Below are positions 22,016 through 32,669 of a stretch of DNA of 64,000 nt, piece by piece (the stretch's first letter is position 1; the number at the start of each line of letters is the position of its first letter). The position numbers and the translations under genes were made by a program. The stretch is from Datura wrightii. Taxonomy: Eukaryota > Streptophyta > Magnoliopsida > Solanales > Solanaceae. The notes under the pieces are model-generated. The model did no database searches and was not told the DNA's origin. It was given only the letters and a program-made list of their open reading frames with translations. The stretch is from contig JASDFA010000001.1 in the NCBI GenBank assembly GCA_035772735.1, positions 71,946,001 to 72,010,000 of the forward strand. Direction: 5' to 3'.

Positions 22016-23023
22016 TGAGGCACTTTTGTAGATTTTTATGCTGAGTTAAATTTAAATTCCTGGCTTAAATCTTGGGGAATTTTGGAGTATTACATCTATA
22101 CAAACCGGGACACATCGTTTGGAGAGAGCACCAAAGTGAAGATAAAGGGCTAGGTGGTGCGGTTCACTTATAAGAGGTTCAATGCTTTACTTGGTACACC
22201 TAAGGTAGAATCTTCAAAGTACTTTATCTTGCTTAAGAAGCCTCCTTACTGCAACATCTGTCACACTCTATGTGGTGAGAACTCATTTGCCCATTGGGAA
22301 AGGGACCACAAGGACACTAACTCCACACTTGCATTCTCCTACTTGAACAAGAAGGTGAAAGTTTGGGAGAAGATAGTTTTTGCCGTGTTTCTCCCTGGGA
22401 CACACATAATGACATAACTAGAGAGTGGATTATGATGGTATACATTCTTATGAAAGGGATACCAATAAACTTTGGGGTGGTGCTTTGGGATAATATGAGG
22501 AGATCTAGAGACAACTGCAGGTGGAAATATTGTTGTGGCAGTCTACCCAGTTTTTGTGAGGAGCAGGCATTGAGGAGGAGGAGGTAGACCTTTATCTACC
22601 TCTAGTAGGGAACCTGGCAGGCAAGATGATTGATGTTATAAAAGTGAAGGAGACCATCATTTCCACAACTCCACTTATTACTGTAGCTGATCGTCAGGCT
22701 CATGATGAATGCTGGAAGGGTCACATATTTGGGATGCTAGATTTACAGCTGAGGCTAGGAAGTCAACTTGCAACAGATGAGGAGATATCAACCCTTGAGG
22801 TGAGTTACCCACTCACGGAGTGTGCTATGTTGATGTGTTGAGTGGGCCTAGACTTTGAAGAGCCTTTGAATGATAATGATGCTATGGTGCTGACTGACGG
22901 AGTTGATGGTTTGGACATGATGAGGAGGATAATGCTACTATAGGTGCCATGCAGGTTGGTGGCTATGATGATAAGGATGAGGATCAGGATTACAATCCTG
23001 ATGATGACGATGATTATGCTTAG

Positions 23024-24910
23024 CAGCCAGGAAGTTCTCTCTCTATCTACTTGTTATATTTGCTTGTGCACTGCGGATAGTACACTGTTGAAGTGTGGAG
23101 TGGAGGACAGAGTTCCTATTTGTTCTATCTTTACTAAATTCGTAGTTGTAGCATGAGTTTTTTGTCCCCGTGGTAGTAGCACTATGATTTATTAGCCCTG
23201 GTTTGTAATAGTTAGTATTGATGATGCTGTTGACTTGGATGACTTGTGAGGTTGGATATTCTGTTTGTCTCTTGTAGTTGAGATTATTAGAGTATGTTAG
23301 TTTTTGTTAGTTAAATTTTAGAGTCTAAATGTTGTTTGTCAAGGGTGATATGTCATCAAGTTTGTTTTGAAATTTTTTTAAAATTGACATACCTCACCCA
23401 CCCTTCAGTTTTTCTTATGGCCTTGATTCTTTTCTGAAGGAGAGTCCTTTGAACTGGGTAATTTTTTCAAGTTTTAGGAGTCATTTTTCTTCTTAGAGTA
23501 GTGACCCTTCCCTATGATAGATAGATGACGACAGTCTTAAGGAAAATTCGTCATGTTTTTTTAGGATTGATTCATAGATTATTCACTTGTATGCTTTTTG
23601 ACATTCTATTTAGCGGCTATGCTAGAGTCAATAAAGTGGTCATCTTGAATGCATAAGAGAGGAATCCATTAGAGACACACATATCTCTTTAATTTGACTC
23701 AAAACAATTTTAAGGGCTTAATAATGAAAAATTTCATTCAATATGATCATGTGATTGTTTAGCTATAGGAAACCGACTAGATTCTTGATTTCCATGAGAG
23801 GTGAGCTAAATTATCTTGTTTGTACATATTGTAGCATCAAGAACTTGCCTTAGTGTTCGGAGGATAGCTTTATATTAGGGAGTTAGGAAGTGATCAAGGC
23901 GTTTCTTTGACAATGCCATGTTTTCCCATGTTTACTTACTTTCCTGAACATTGTCCCTAGTTAACCCCCTTTGAGTCTTAAGCCTCATTTTTTCTTTAGT
24001 CATGAAAGTATATTAATCTCTCTTTATGTGAGACCTCAGACTTATTGATCCAAAGGAGTCTTAGGCACTTTGAGACTTGAAAGAAAAGCTCCAGCAAAGT
24101 ATAATGTTAAAGAGAAAATGAAAAAATTATTGTAAGAGGAGAAAAAAGGAAAAAAAGGGGTGCCCACAAAATTGTGTTGTTTACTTGCTACTAGGACAAT
24201 GAAAGATAGAGCATTATTTTGCAAAATTCTTATTGATGTTATAAGCAAATACTAGCATTCAAGTAGTGAATAAAGGGAAAAGAAAAGAAAAGAACAAAGG
24301 TTGAGTGAAGTGAAGGATGGACAACAAGGAAAAGGTGGTGGACAAGAAAAAATGAAAAATATCTTAAAAGTGCTTAGGGTGGTAGTCACTAGAAAAGTAA
24401 TATCATTCCTACCCATCCCTCAACCAACATTAAAACCAAGAGAAGTCCTTTTGATCCACATCTCTTGAAACAACCAAGTAGTCTAAATAAACATGAAGGG
24501 AAATCTTATGGTATGCGACATATGTGCATTGCAACGTTTGTGAGCATGAGGGTGCCTTGATTTCTATGTTCCATGTGTTTGCATTGATAATCTGATAGAG
24601 GAACATCAGTAAAAGTGAGGGGCACAAGATGTCTAAGTCAGTGTACTATTTGTTGTATACTTCATCCTCAATCATGTTGGCCCTATGTTTTGAAAGGATG
24701 AGTCAATTATAGAGGTTGTGTGGTCTTGATTGTGAAACCTTCATATGTGCTTGATGAGAATTATCGTATGTTGATGAACCACTCGATCTATGCTCTATGC
24801 TAGTCGGTTGAGAATGGAATGATAGATGTACCAAGTGTGGTGGTAAAAGATAAGTTTATGTGTGTATTAAGGATTTTTTGAGGACGAACAATGATTTAAG
24901 TGTGGGGTGG
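23024..24910 (+). other. 3' untranslated region and primer tract of Tat-B
   Basis: No coding potential is seen. An A/G-rich tract lies at 24265-24360 (AAAGGGAAAAGAAAAGAAAA), matching those in Tat-A and Tat-C in position. The end has TTTTGAGGACGAACAATG and TTAAGTGTGGGGTGG next to the LTR, the Tat primer tract. Confidence 0.55.
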
Positions 24911-25122
24911 TGATGTCGGGCATATTTCTATTCCCATTTTCCATGTTTTTGCCCATGTTTTATCTTGTTTTGAGTTCATAATTCTTATGAAATGCATAAA
25001 TTCATGTGTTTGTGTGTTTTGTGTTCTAACAAATGATTTGAGATGTTTTGAGCAGGAAATCAATGAAAAAGGACCCAAAATGGCCCAAGCTGTGAAGGTT
25101 TGAGAAGCTGAGAAGAAGGATC

Positions 25123-25515
25123 TGGGGCTATGGCTGGCACCGAGCGCCAGGTCCCAAACTTTAGAGAAATTTGCATCATATCTTGGGCTATGGATGGCGC
25201 CTAACGTTAGGTCAAAAACTTTTTAGATCTTTCATTTTGCACCTTGGAAAGATGAGAGGCATGGAGTCCTAGAGCATTCCAGACTTATAGAAGTTTCCCC
25301 AAATTCTGGTGCTATGGAAGGTGTTGGGGGTTCTAGAGCCAAGAAATTTGACTAACACTTGGGGGCTATAGGTGGCGCGGGGCTCCTGGATGATCTATAG
25401 GTGTTGAAATTTGGATAAATCCTTGGTGCTACGAATGGAGCTGGCGCCCGGAGCTAAACTTCAGAGAAAACTTGAGCCCAACTTGGGGCTATAGATAGGG
25501 CGGTGCGCCAGACCT
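25123..25515 (+). repeat. Dispersed GGGGCTATGGATGGCGC-type units in the Tat-B LTR
   Basis: Six degenerate units begin at about 25123, 25182, 25309, 25363, 25423 and 25485, each GGGCTAT/GGTGCTA followed by a GC-rich half-palindrome such as GGCGC, GCGCCAG or TGCGCCAGA. Related words occur in the leader at 17745-17895. They occupy the first 600 bases of the LTR. Confidence 0.6.
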
Positions 25516-25585
25516 ATTCCAAAGTAAAAATTGCTGATTTTAAAGCTAAATATTGGAGGGCAGAAGCATCATTTGAAGGCTCAAC

Positions 25586-25618
<33 letters not shown>

Positions 25619-25635
25619 ATATATATATATATATA
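25586..25635. repeat. (AT)n microsatellite in the Tat-B LTR
   Basis: About 50 bases of alternating A and T with two short interruptions (ATTATATAAT). Confidence 0.95.
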
Positions 25636-25833
25636 GCTTCTAGGTCATTTGTTAAGAATCTTTTGATCACCTTTACATTGCATATATCATTTTGTAAGAG
25701 TTGTAAGCTGCTTGGAAGAGGAGACAAGTTCTACACAAGGTTTCTTCTTTTATTCTTTATTTTACTTTGAATGATGATGATTAAGTCTTTGTTTTTCCAC
25801 TTTTCTATGAGTGGCAAAACTCATAAGGGTTTT

Positions 25834-25884
25834 TGTCACTACTAGGACGGGGGCCCGGATCGAGACACGGGACAAGGCGACCCT
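25834..25884 (-). repeat. 51-bp remnant of the Tekay-C 3' LTR
   Basis: TGTCACTACTAGGACGGG and the following GATCGAGACACGGGACAAGG match the beginning (plus strand) of the intact LTR at 29550. Homology ends at ACCCT, then the DNA continues as integrase. Confidence 0.8.
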
Positions 25885-26340
25885 GGATGGATAGAATACT
25901 GCGATATCCTTCTTCATGCCATTCCACCAATAGACTTCCCGTAAGTCACGGTACATCTTGGTAGCACCTGGATGGATAGAATACCTGGATCTATGTGCCT
26001 CATGCAACATCCGGCTCCTCAAATGATCAACATATCGAACACATAGGCAGCCCTGGTACCGAAGAACATGATTTCCCCCTTTAGAGAAGACCTCTACCTT
26101 ATTATTTTGAACGGATTCCTTTAACTTTACCAAAACTGGGTCCTCATCTTGTCTAGATTTTTCATTAGTCACCAAGGATGATTATGATCAGTTCTACACA
26201 ATAACACCGTTATCGGTTGAGTCCACCAATCTAACTCCCAACCTTGCGAGTCGATGCACATCCTTCACCAGCTCCTTCTTCCCCTCATCCACATGGGACA
26301 CACTCCCCATAGAGAGTCTACTAAGTGCGTCTGTCACTAT
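25885..26340 (-). pseudogene. Tekay-C integrase N-terminal part
   Basis: The minus-strand frame includes DEDPVLVKLKESVQNNKVEV, SKGGNHVLRYQGCLCV and the zinc-binding histidine region RMLHEAHRSRYSIHPGATKM, then REVYWWNGMKKDI. The Cys pair of the zinc site and the whole catalytic core are missing because of the deletion. At the junction, 25883-25900 repeats GGATGGATAGAATAC from 25970-25985. Confidence 0.75.
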
Positions 26341-26840
26341 GTTGGCCTTACTCGAATGTAAAGGACACTCATATCATAGTCCTTGAGTAGCTTCAACCAC
26401 CTCCTTTGCCGAAGATTGAGATCCTTCTGGGTAAATACATATTGTAAACTCTTATGGTCCGTAAACACATCCACGTGGACCCCATACAAATAATGTTGCC
26501 ATATCTTCAAGGTGAATACCACCGTGGCTAATTCAAGATCATGGTTCGGGTAAATCTTCTCATGAACTTTCAGCTGTCTAGAGGCATATGCTGTAACTTT
26601 TCAGTGCTGCATCAATACACACCCAGGTTTGATCCTTGAAGCATCACAATACATCACGATCCCATTGGTACCCCCCAGTAGATTTAACACTGGCGCTGAA
26701 GTAAGTCGAGTCTTCATCTCATGGAAGCTCTTCTCACAAGCCTCCGACCATTTGAATTTCACCTTCTTTTGGGTCAATTTGGTCAAAGGTGCTGCATTCA
26801 ATGAGAAACCTTCCACGAACCTTTGATAGTAGCCAGCTAA
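26341..26840 (-). pseudogene. Tekay-C RNase H domain
   Basis: Readable segments are APLTKLTQKKVKFKWSEACE, MYCDASRIKPGCVLMQH, then after a frame change VFTLKIWQHYLYGVHVDVFT and DHKSLQYVFTQKDLNLRQRR. The His and Asp missing from Tekay-B (DHKSLQY) are intact here. A stop lies just after the CVLMQH segment, and glycine GLG is changed to KPG. Confidence 0.75.
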
Positions 26841-27500
26841 ACCCAAGAAGTTCCAAATATTTGAAGGGTTCATCGGTCTAGGCCAATTCTTTACCACTTC
26901 TATTTTTTGAGAATCCACCTTTATATCCTCACTTGATACCACATGGCCCAAAAATGCTATGGAATTCAACCAAAACTCGCACATGCTGAATTTGGCATAT
27001 AGTTGGCGATCCTTGAGAATCTGAAGAAATATTCTCAAATGAGCGGCATGTTCCTCCTCGCTCCGGGAGTGTATCAAGATATCATCAATAAAAAAATTAT
27101 GAGCATATTTAGGTACAAGTCCATAAAAGCTTCAAGATCATTCGTTAGTCAAAAGGACATAACTATAGAATTGTAATGACCATACCGCGTCCTGAAGGAT
27201 GTCTTCGGAATATCTCACTCCCGAACTTTGAGCTGATGGTACCCGGATCTGAGATCTATCTTTGAAAAACACTTGGCACCCTGAAGCTGGTCGAATAAAT
27301 CATCAATTCTGGGTAGAGGATACCTGTTCTTGATGGTGACCTTGTTCTATTGCCGATAATCAATTCACAAATGAAGAGAACCATCTTTCTTTCAAACAAA
27401 GAGAACCGGTGCACCTCATGGAACTTGCTTGATCTAATGAAGCCCTTATGTAACAGGTCCTTCAACTATTCTTTCAAATCCTTTAGCTTGGCTGGAGCCA
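26841..27500 (-). pseudogene. Tekay-C reverse transcriptase
   Basis: The start of the domain (27465-27256) reads MKDLLHKGFIRSSKF and then loses frame. The palm's Asp-Asp motif FIDDILIH at about 27075-27100 is intact, followed by HSRSEEEHAAHLRIFLQILK and FSMCEFWLNSIAFLGHVVSS. The middle (27130-27250) contains frameshifts and a disrupted FGLTNAPA region. Confidence 0.75.
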
Positions 27501-28119
27501 TCATGTAAGTAGGAATAGATATAGGCTGCGTGTCAGGAAGAAGGTCAATACCAAAATCAATATCCCGCTTGGGAGGGATTCCTAATAGATCATCTGGGAA
27601 AACCTCTGGATATTCACACACTATTGGGACAGACTAGATAGTGGGGGTCTCAGACTTCACATCCTTAACCCTAACCAGATGGTACACACAACCCTTAGAA
27701 ATCATTTTTTCTGGCCTTAAGGTAGGAAATGAAACCACCTACAGGCATAGTTGAACTACCCTTCCATTCTAAGACCGACTCACCCGAAAATCTAAACTCT
27801 ACTGCCCGGGTACTACAATTAACTAAATCATAACATGCAAATAGCGAATCCATGCTGAGGATAACATCAAAATCGGTCATGGCTAACTCTACCAAATATG
27901 CTGAGGTGACTTTCTGAAGAACTGAAACCGGGTAACTTTTGTACACACATCTAGCTATAACTGAATCACCTACTGGAGTAGAGACTTAGAAGGGTTCTGA
28001 CAAGACTTTGGGACTGACTTTGAAGCTACTGGCCACACAAGGTGTTACAAAAGACAAGGTAGCCCCTGGGTCTAGCAAAGCATAAACATCAAGATGGAAA
28101 ACTCGTAACATACCAGTGA
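27501..28119 (-). pseudogene. Tekay-C aspartic protease and linker
   Basis: The active site reads LDVYALLDPGATLSFVTP, the intact family form with catalytic Asp, at about 28040-28095. The second block is MTDFDVILSMDSLFACYD (27870-27815), where GMDWLH has become SMDSLF. The linker to RT includes CEYPEVFPDDL. A frameshift near 27710 breaks the linker. Confidence 0.75.
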
Positions 28120-29340
28120 CTACATCAAGGAGACCTCCTGCTCCTGGCGGGATGCTAAGGCATAGAATCTGTTTTGGCGCTGACCCCCACCTGTATTGGT
28201 AGATGCCCCCTGATATGTTGAGCGTGCGAGTGGGCTTGCTGAACTAGAAGCTGGGCCTCGGCTCCCATCATGATCCTGCCTCGCTGCTGGGAAATCTCTA
28301 AGCATGTGTCCGGGCTTCCCACACCCGAAACAAGCACCTGAACCTGCCAAGCACTGGCCGGTGTGACCCCGACGACATCTGTAGCAAGTTGGAATACTAG
28401 AATCTGCGAGTCTTCTACTCTGACCCCTCGAGCCTGGTGCTCATCCCCTCTGATCGTGCCTCAGTCTGGATGGCACACTCAATGCTGAAGATGCTATGTC
28501 TAATGACATCTGGTGGGTCTGCTGTCGGTGCCCACCACCTGACCTCGATTGAGAGAATTTGTAGTCTTCGGTCTTGGTCCTCTTGGCCTCCCTCTCTCTC
28601 AGATGTGCCGTCTCCATCTACTGGGCATACAATACTATCTAAGGGAAATCCATATCCTGGTGGAGCATGGAGGTCCTGTAATCCTTGTCCAAATAGCCCG
28701 CCACCCCATGAACAAACCTGCTCACCTGCACCCTCTGATCTGCCACTAACTCTGGGGCGTACTTTGATAGGCGAGTGAACTCAAGGGCATACTCCTACAC
28801 TGTCATTCTCCCTTGCTTAAGATTCACAAACTCGGCTGCCTTTAGCTCCCTCATTTTACAAGGGAAGAACTGATCTAGGATGCAACATAGAACTCCTCCC
28901 AAGTGATAGGGCCTGCTCCGACGGCCTTACTATCTTTCCATTGATGAAACCATATGTGTGCGACTCCTTTTAGCTAATATGAGTCCAACTCCACACAGTC
29001 AACTCCATTCAACCCCATGACTTGGGTGATCATTACAATCTCATCAATGAACTCATGCGGGTCCTCCTCTAATTTTGACTCGAGGAACTCGGCAGGTTCA
29101 TTATCAAGAAATCCATAACTCAAGCCACCGCTGCATTACCATTCTGCGGGACATGCAAAAATGCCTACTGATTGACCTGAGCGGTCAAGGCCCGTGAGAG
29201 CATCTGAATAGCTGCCCAAGACTCAGCATGGGCAACCGACTCCAGTGCATGGTGCTCCTAGACTGGTGCTCATTTTCGTCGCCATCCTCATGGCCGTTTC
29301 CATTACCATTCCTTCTACTGTTTACTCTTTGGGGAGCCAT
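28120..29340 (-). pseudogene. Tekay-C gag
   Basis: Starts at the ATG complementary to 29338-29340 (MAPQRVNSRRNGNGNGHEDG). The capsid region lies at 28750-29200 with stops. Two zinc knuckles are visible at 28300-28390: CYRCRRGHTGQC, complete, and CFGCGKPGHMLRDF, whose last Cys has become Phe. A serine-rich tail then leads into the protease. Frame changes between 28440 and 28900 prevent a continuous reading. Confidence 0.75.
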
Positions 29341-29532
29341 GATTCTGCAATCGAGAATAGCACGAATTAGAAGGATTGGGAGACTTTTCATTGTACGACA
29401 TAGATCAAGAAAGAAGGGAATATTTCCTAAACGTCTCGTAGCCTCTTCTTCATAAGTGTGGCGCACTTCACACCCATGAAAACGACTCTACTTAACGCGA
29501 CTTTCATACACCCTAGGACACTTCAAACCTAT

Positions 29533-29544
29533 GGATCTGATACC
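29533..29544 (-). promoter_or_regulatory. Primer binding site of Tekay-C
   Basis: The minus strand reads TGGTATCAGATC, complementary to initiator Met tRNA except near its 3' end. It lies just inside the 5' LTR boundary. Confidence 0.8.
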
Positions 29545-30203
29545 AAGTTTGTCACGACCTAGACGGAGGCTTGGATCGAGAAACGAGACAAGGAACCCTA
29601 GAGACTCCAAGTCGACTCATGGAATGAACATACATCTAATTCAACCGATAAAACTGAAGAATCATAAAGACAATCTTAGCAGAAGTCTAAATTAAACATA
29701 ACAACACAATACATAATCTGAATCTGAATACATCCTTTGTCTGAAAAGCCTCTAAATATGACGAGTTGATGGGAAAAGACCCGACCTAACTCAGCAAAGC
29801 TGAAACTAAAAATACATAGAGAAATCTAAACAAGCATGGTCCTCAAGAGATGAGGACTCACCACAGTGTAAGATGCTTAACTCTGAAAACCGACTATGAA
29901 CGGGGCTGAGCCTGAGTGTCAGATCCTGTATCATGAATGATACAACATAGAGTATGCGGTCAGTACGTGGAATGTACCGAGTATGCAAGATAAGTAAAAC
30001 CACTTAAGTAAGTAAAATCATTTAAGAATATGCATAATGTAAAACATAAATAATAAGAATATGAGAGTAGGGCTTGCATGCATTCTTTCTGAAATCATGA
30101 TCTCATCATAGCATAACATAATATCATAACTGAATCGATTGACTCAAAGCTGAAATCTGATAATCATGAGTAAAACTGATCATTGAGTCAAACTTGCTTT
30201 AGA

Positions 30204-30249
<46 letters not shown>

Positions 30250-30250
30250 G
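30204..30250. repeat. (AT)n microsatellite in the Tekay-C LTR
   Basis: About 47 bases of TA repeats with two TG interruptions. Confidence 0.95.
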
Positions 30251-30476
30251 TATAAATCTCATGAATGATGAACATGCATAACTGAAATCATGAGGAACAA
30301 TGGGAGACTCATCTTTTAACCGACATACCATGATAGAGCTTACATGGTCCCAACTATCACAGTCAAGTGGGTAGAGCCATCCAAAGCCTTTCCAGGACTA
30401 GGGACGAGGCCATGATATCAATATCAAGCTCGTGGCCTAATAGGGTAGAGGTTATCTCACAAGGGAGGTCCCCAAG

Positions 30477-30478
<2 letters not shown>

Positions 30479-30540
<62 letters not shown>
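30479..30540. repeat. Pure (AT)31 microsatellite in the Tekay-C LTR
   Basis: An uninterrupted run of about 62 bases, at the place where Tekay-B LTRs have CCCAAAGAATCTGAACATACC. Confidence 0.95.
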
Positions 30541-30543
<3 letters not shown>

Positions 30544-31485
30544 AAAACCTACGTTGACACGTAGTTCTGAGGGATAGGGTGATCGACCCTTATCCTACTC
30601 GGTGCTAGACACTACTCCCAAAAATATGCATATGCTCTCCATCATTTTTCAACGAAGCTCAACATCTTCTATTGATGAAGCTCAATAATCAAATACATCT
30701 CGAATCTGAAATCATGTATATGAGAAGTTTTAACTCAAACCATACCACAAGTTGAAAGATAATTGGGAGTCTTCGCTCCAAAACCATGTGGTAAGCTTAA
30801 TTCGAGAAATCATAAATCATTCTTGAACATGTGGGCATTGACCAATACTTTCTCATGCTTGAAAATACTCAATTCACATCGAAAACATGATTATAAACAT
30901 GGGTAGCTTGAAAACATGCTTTTCATCATAATTTCTCATCATATTCATATATTCATCACAAATCTCATCTTTCATGAACTTCTCATAAATGGGCTTTTTA
31001 ATTCATAAAACTTGAAACATGGTTTTTGATTAAAAACAATATAAAACTTTCCAATAAATCATAATTCAATTGGAGAAACATATTTAAATCATACCCATGT
31101 AGAGATATTAGGAATTTCATGCATTGGGTTAAAACCCCATATATTAGAAATAGGAAATTCATGATTTAGAGAGGGATTGGGCATGGGTGTGAGAGGATTC
31201 ACCCATTCATAACCTTGCATACCTGATTGAGGTTGATTCTTACACTTCCGTAAATGCCCAAGAAGAAATTGAAGAGAACCTTGAAGGAATTGCCTTGATC
31301 ACCTCTCAAAACTATCACTCTTGCATGAATGAATGTAAATGGCCTAAAATGAACTTAACCCTCTTAAAAGACATCATTCATAACTAAAAATGACGTAGTT
31401 TAGGCCTTAGGATCTTAGGAATTACGGAAAAGCCCTTACTAAATTCACATAAAATAACTGTCAGTTAGTCCCCACGAGGGACCTA

Positions 31486-31815
31486 ACGACTCGTCACCTT
31501 GGGCCATGACTCATGGAATTATCCGTCAGGTACACTATCTTCCAGTTGTTTGGGCTCATAATGAGAGACTTAATAATTCATTACTGGGTGACCATGACTC
31601 ATTCCACGAATCGTGGTGACTGACCACGACTTGTGGGTGCCTTCCGTTAGGTTTACTGCCTCCTTCTTCCTCTTTTTCTCAATCACCACTCCCCACGACT
31701 GACATAATGAGTCGTGGGGCCTGACCATGACTCGTGGTCATGTCCGTGGGGATCCCATTTCCCAAATTTCAAACTTCATCACCTGAGCCTTACCACGAGT
31801 CACATCATGACTCGT
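31486..31815. repeat. Cluster of ACGASTCGT-type palindromes in the Tekay-C LTR
   Basis: Exact ACGACTCGT at 31486. One-transition forms ATGAGTCGT at 31707, and ATGACTCGT at 31727 and 31807. Two-transition forms ATGACTCAT at 31506 and 31594. Variants ACGAATCGT at 31606 and ACGACTTGT at 31626. The cluster lies 110-440 bases from the LTR start on the minus strand. Confidence 0.75.
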
Positions 31816-32669
31816 GGGCTTCTCCCACAGGTCACCTCATGACCCGTTCTGATACCTAATGCCAAATTTTAACTTTTTTCTATTTTAACTCTCAGGTCTG
31901 ATCTTTGGGCTTTCGGGGTATAACAGTGTTAGCCATGGTGGATGGTTGATGTTAGATAGTCTGACTTTATGCTAGTTTCGATTCTACATTAATGGTTGTT
32001 TATATTTACTTATTTTAATTGCTTATTGATTAGCCTAATCAACTTATGAGTAAATTTTTTGGCTTTCAGTTGAACTTGGGAAAGGGAACCGAAAGGGTTA
32101 AAGGTAAATATAGAACAGGAATTCAAAGTCCCTTGAACCCATTAATGAGAGGATAGAAGTTGTTGTCAAGGATAGGGATATACCCTTCAACCCTGTTTAG
32201 TTGAAATACAAGTAGGCATAACATCATTTCATGTTTCTCCTATGACAATAGGTATAGGCATTAGGATTCGTGAGATAGTTCTTGGATGCTCAGGAGAGTG
32301 GCAAAGAATGGGATAGTAACTTACAACTAGCAACCATAGGAAGAATCGTTCTAGTATAATCACGTCTTGAAAACTTAACCTGAAACTGAAAAGTGCCATT
32401 TCCCTAGATTTTCATCATCATCTGAAGTAAAACTAAGTTTGAAACCATCTTAAGTTATTTTTATATTTAATACTTTTAGTAGTTTAATTTACCAAACCAT
32501 TCCCCATTTCATCTGTTTGATAGAATAGCGAAATAAGAAAAAACCTTAAACGATTGAACTGACAAATCTCTGAGGGATCGATAATTGGGACTTCTAGTCC
32601 TATATTACTTGACGACGACATGTGGGAAAAATCAACGAGGTTATTAGCTTTACTAAATTTTTACCATCA

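Larger units (their letters stand above)
19173..22094 (-). repeat. Solo LTR-1 of a Tekay/Del-type chromovirus
   Basis: Bounded by TGTCACGACCCGAG and GGAGTATTACA, that is TGTAATACTCC to GGGTCGTGACA on the minus strand, about 2.92 kb. It is flanked on both sides by TCTAT (19168-19172 and 22095-22099), an exact 5-bp target duplication, and no internal retrotransposon DNA is present. It therefore arose by recombination between the two LTRs of a complete element. It interrupts the extra ORF of Tat-B. Its segment 19931-20250 is nearly identical to the insert in the Tekay-A LTR. Confidence 0.9.
18859..23023 (+). pseudogene. Extra ORF of Tat-B (putative plant transposon protein), split by solo LTR-1
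   Basis: The start ATG at 18859 gives MASKGKEVVIAEPSLKSLQK and a serine/alanine-rich N-terminus, with two in-frame stops by 19050. The reading is cut at 19172 and resumes after the solo LTR at 22095 with FTYKRFNALLGTP, the long block CNICHTLCGEN, and SYPLTECAMLMC. An acidic tail NPDDDDDYA ends at TAG 23021-23023. The second part shares family character with the Tat-A ORF at 1-1012, of which it covers earlier regions. Several frame changes occur. Function of the family is unknown; its constant place after integrase suggests a role for the element rather than a captured gene. Confidence 0.5.
25834..31925 (-). mobile_element. Tekay-C: minus-strand chromovirus with a deleted 3' end
   Basis: On the minus strand: 5' LTR (31925-29550), primer site, gag, protease, RT, RNase H and the start of integrase. 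There is then a sharp junction at about 25884 to the last 51 bases of the 3' LTR. Integrase core, chromodomain, polypurine tract and most of the 3' LTR are deleted. Flanks GTTTT (25829-25833) and GTGTT (31926-31930) are a 5-bp target duplication with one change, so both original ends survive and the loss is internal. The target is the Tat-B LTR. Confidence 0.8.
29550..31925 (-). repeat. 5' LTR of Tekay-C
   Basis: Plus strand TGTCACGACCTAGACGG to TTCGGGGTATAACA, about 2.38 kb. Its middle shares CATATGCTCTCCATCATTTT and related stretches with the Tekay-B LTRs. Two long (AT)n tracts have expanded within it. The U3 part (31440-31870) is dense in ACGASTCGT-type motifs. Confidence 0.85.
16803..32669 (+). 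mobile_element. Tat-B: Tat/Athila-type element lacking RT, RNase H and integrase
   Basis: Order on the plus strand: end of gag with protease (16803-17520), the repeated gggaggcaac leader text normally found after integrase (17521-17660), an untranslated leader with intron, the extra ORF (18859-23023), 3' untranslated region, and 3' LTR (24911-32669). No RT, RNase H or integrase lies between the protease and the leader, so about the whole catalytic pol is missing. Three elements sit inside it or truncate it: Tekay-A at its left edge, solo LTR-1 in the extra ORF, and Tekay-C in the LTR. It ends CCATCA, followed by DNA that looks like another Tat 3' region (Tat-C). Confidence 0.65.
24911..32669 (+). 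repeat. 3' LTR of Tat-B, split by Tekay-C
   Basis: Left half 24911-25833 begins TGATGTCGGGCA; right half 31931-32669 ends TTTTACCATCA. Without Tekay-C and one target-site copy the LTR is about 1.66 kb, similar to the Tat-A LTR. The right half includes GATCGATAATTGGGACTTC and ATTACTTGACGACG, text I know from Tat/Ogre LTR ends. The downstream boundary is set from the CA ending and the change of character, so it is approximate. Confidence 0.55.

Noticed and set aside
25531..25770. 79-residue open frame with Ile/Tyr repeats
   Set aside because: It is produced by the (AT)n microsatellite in the Tat-B LTR.
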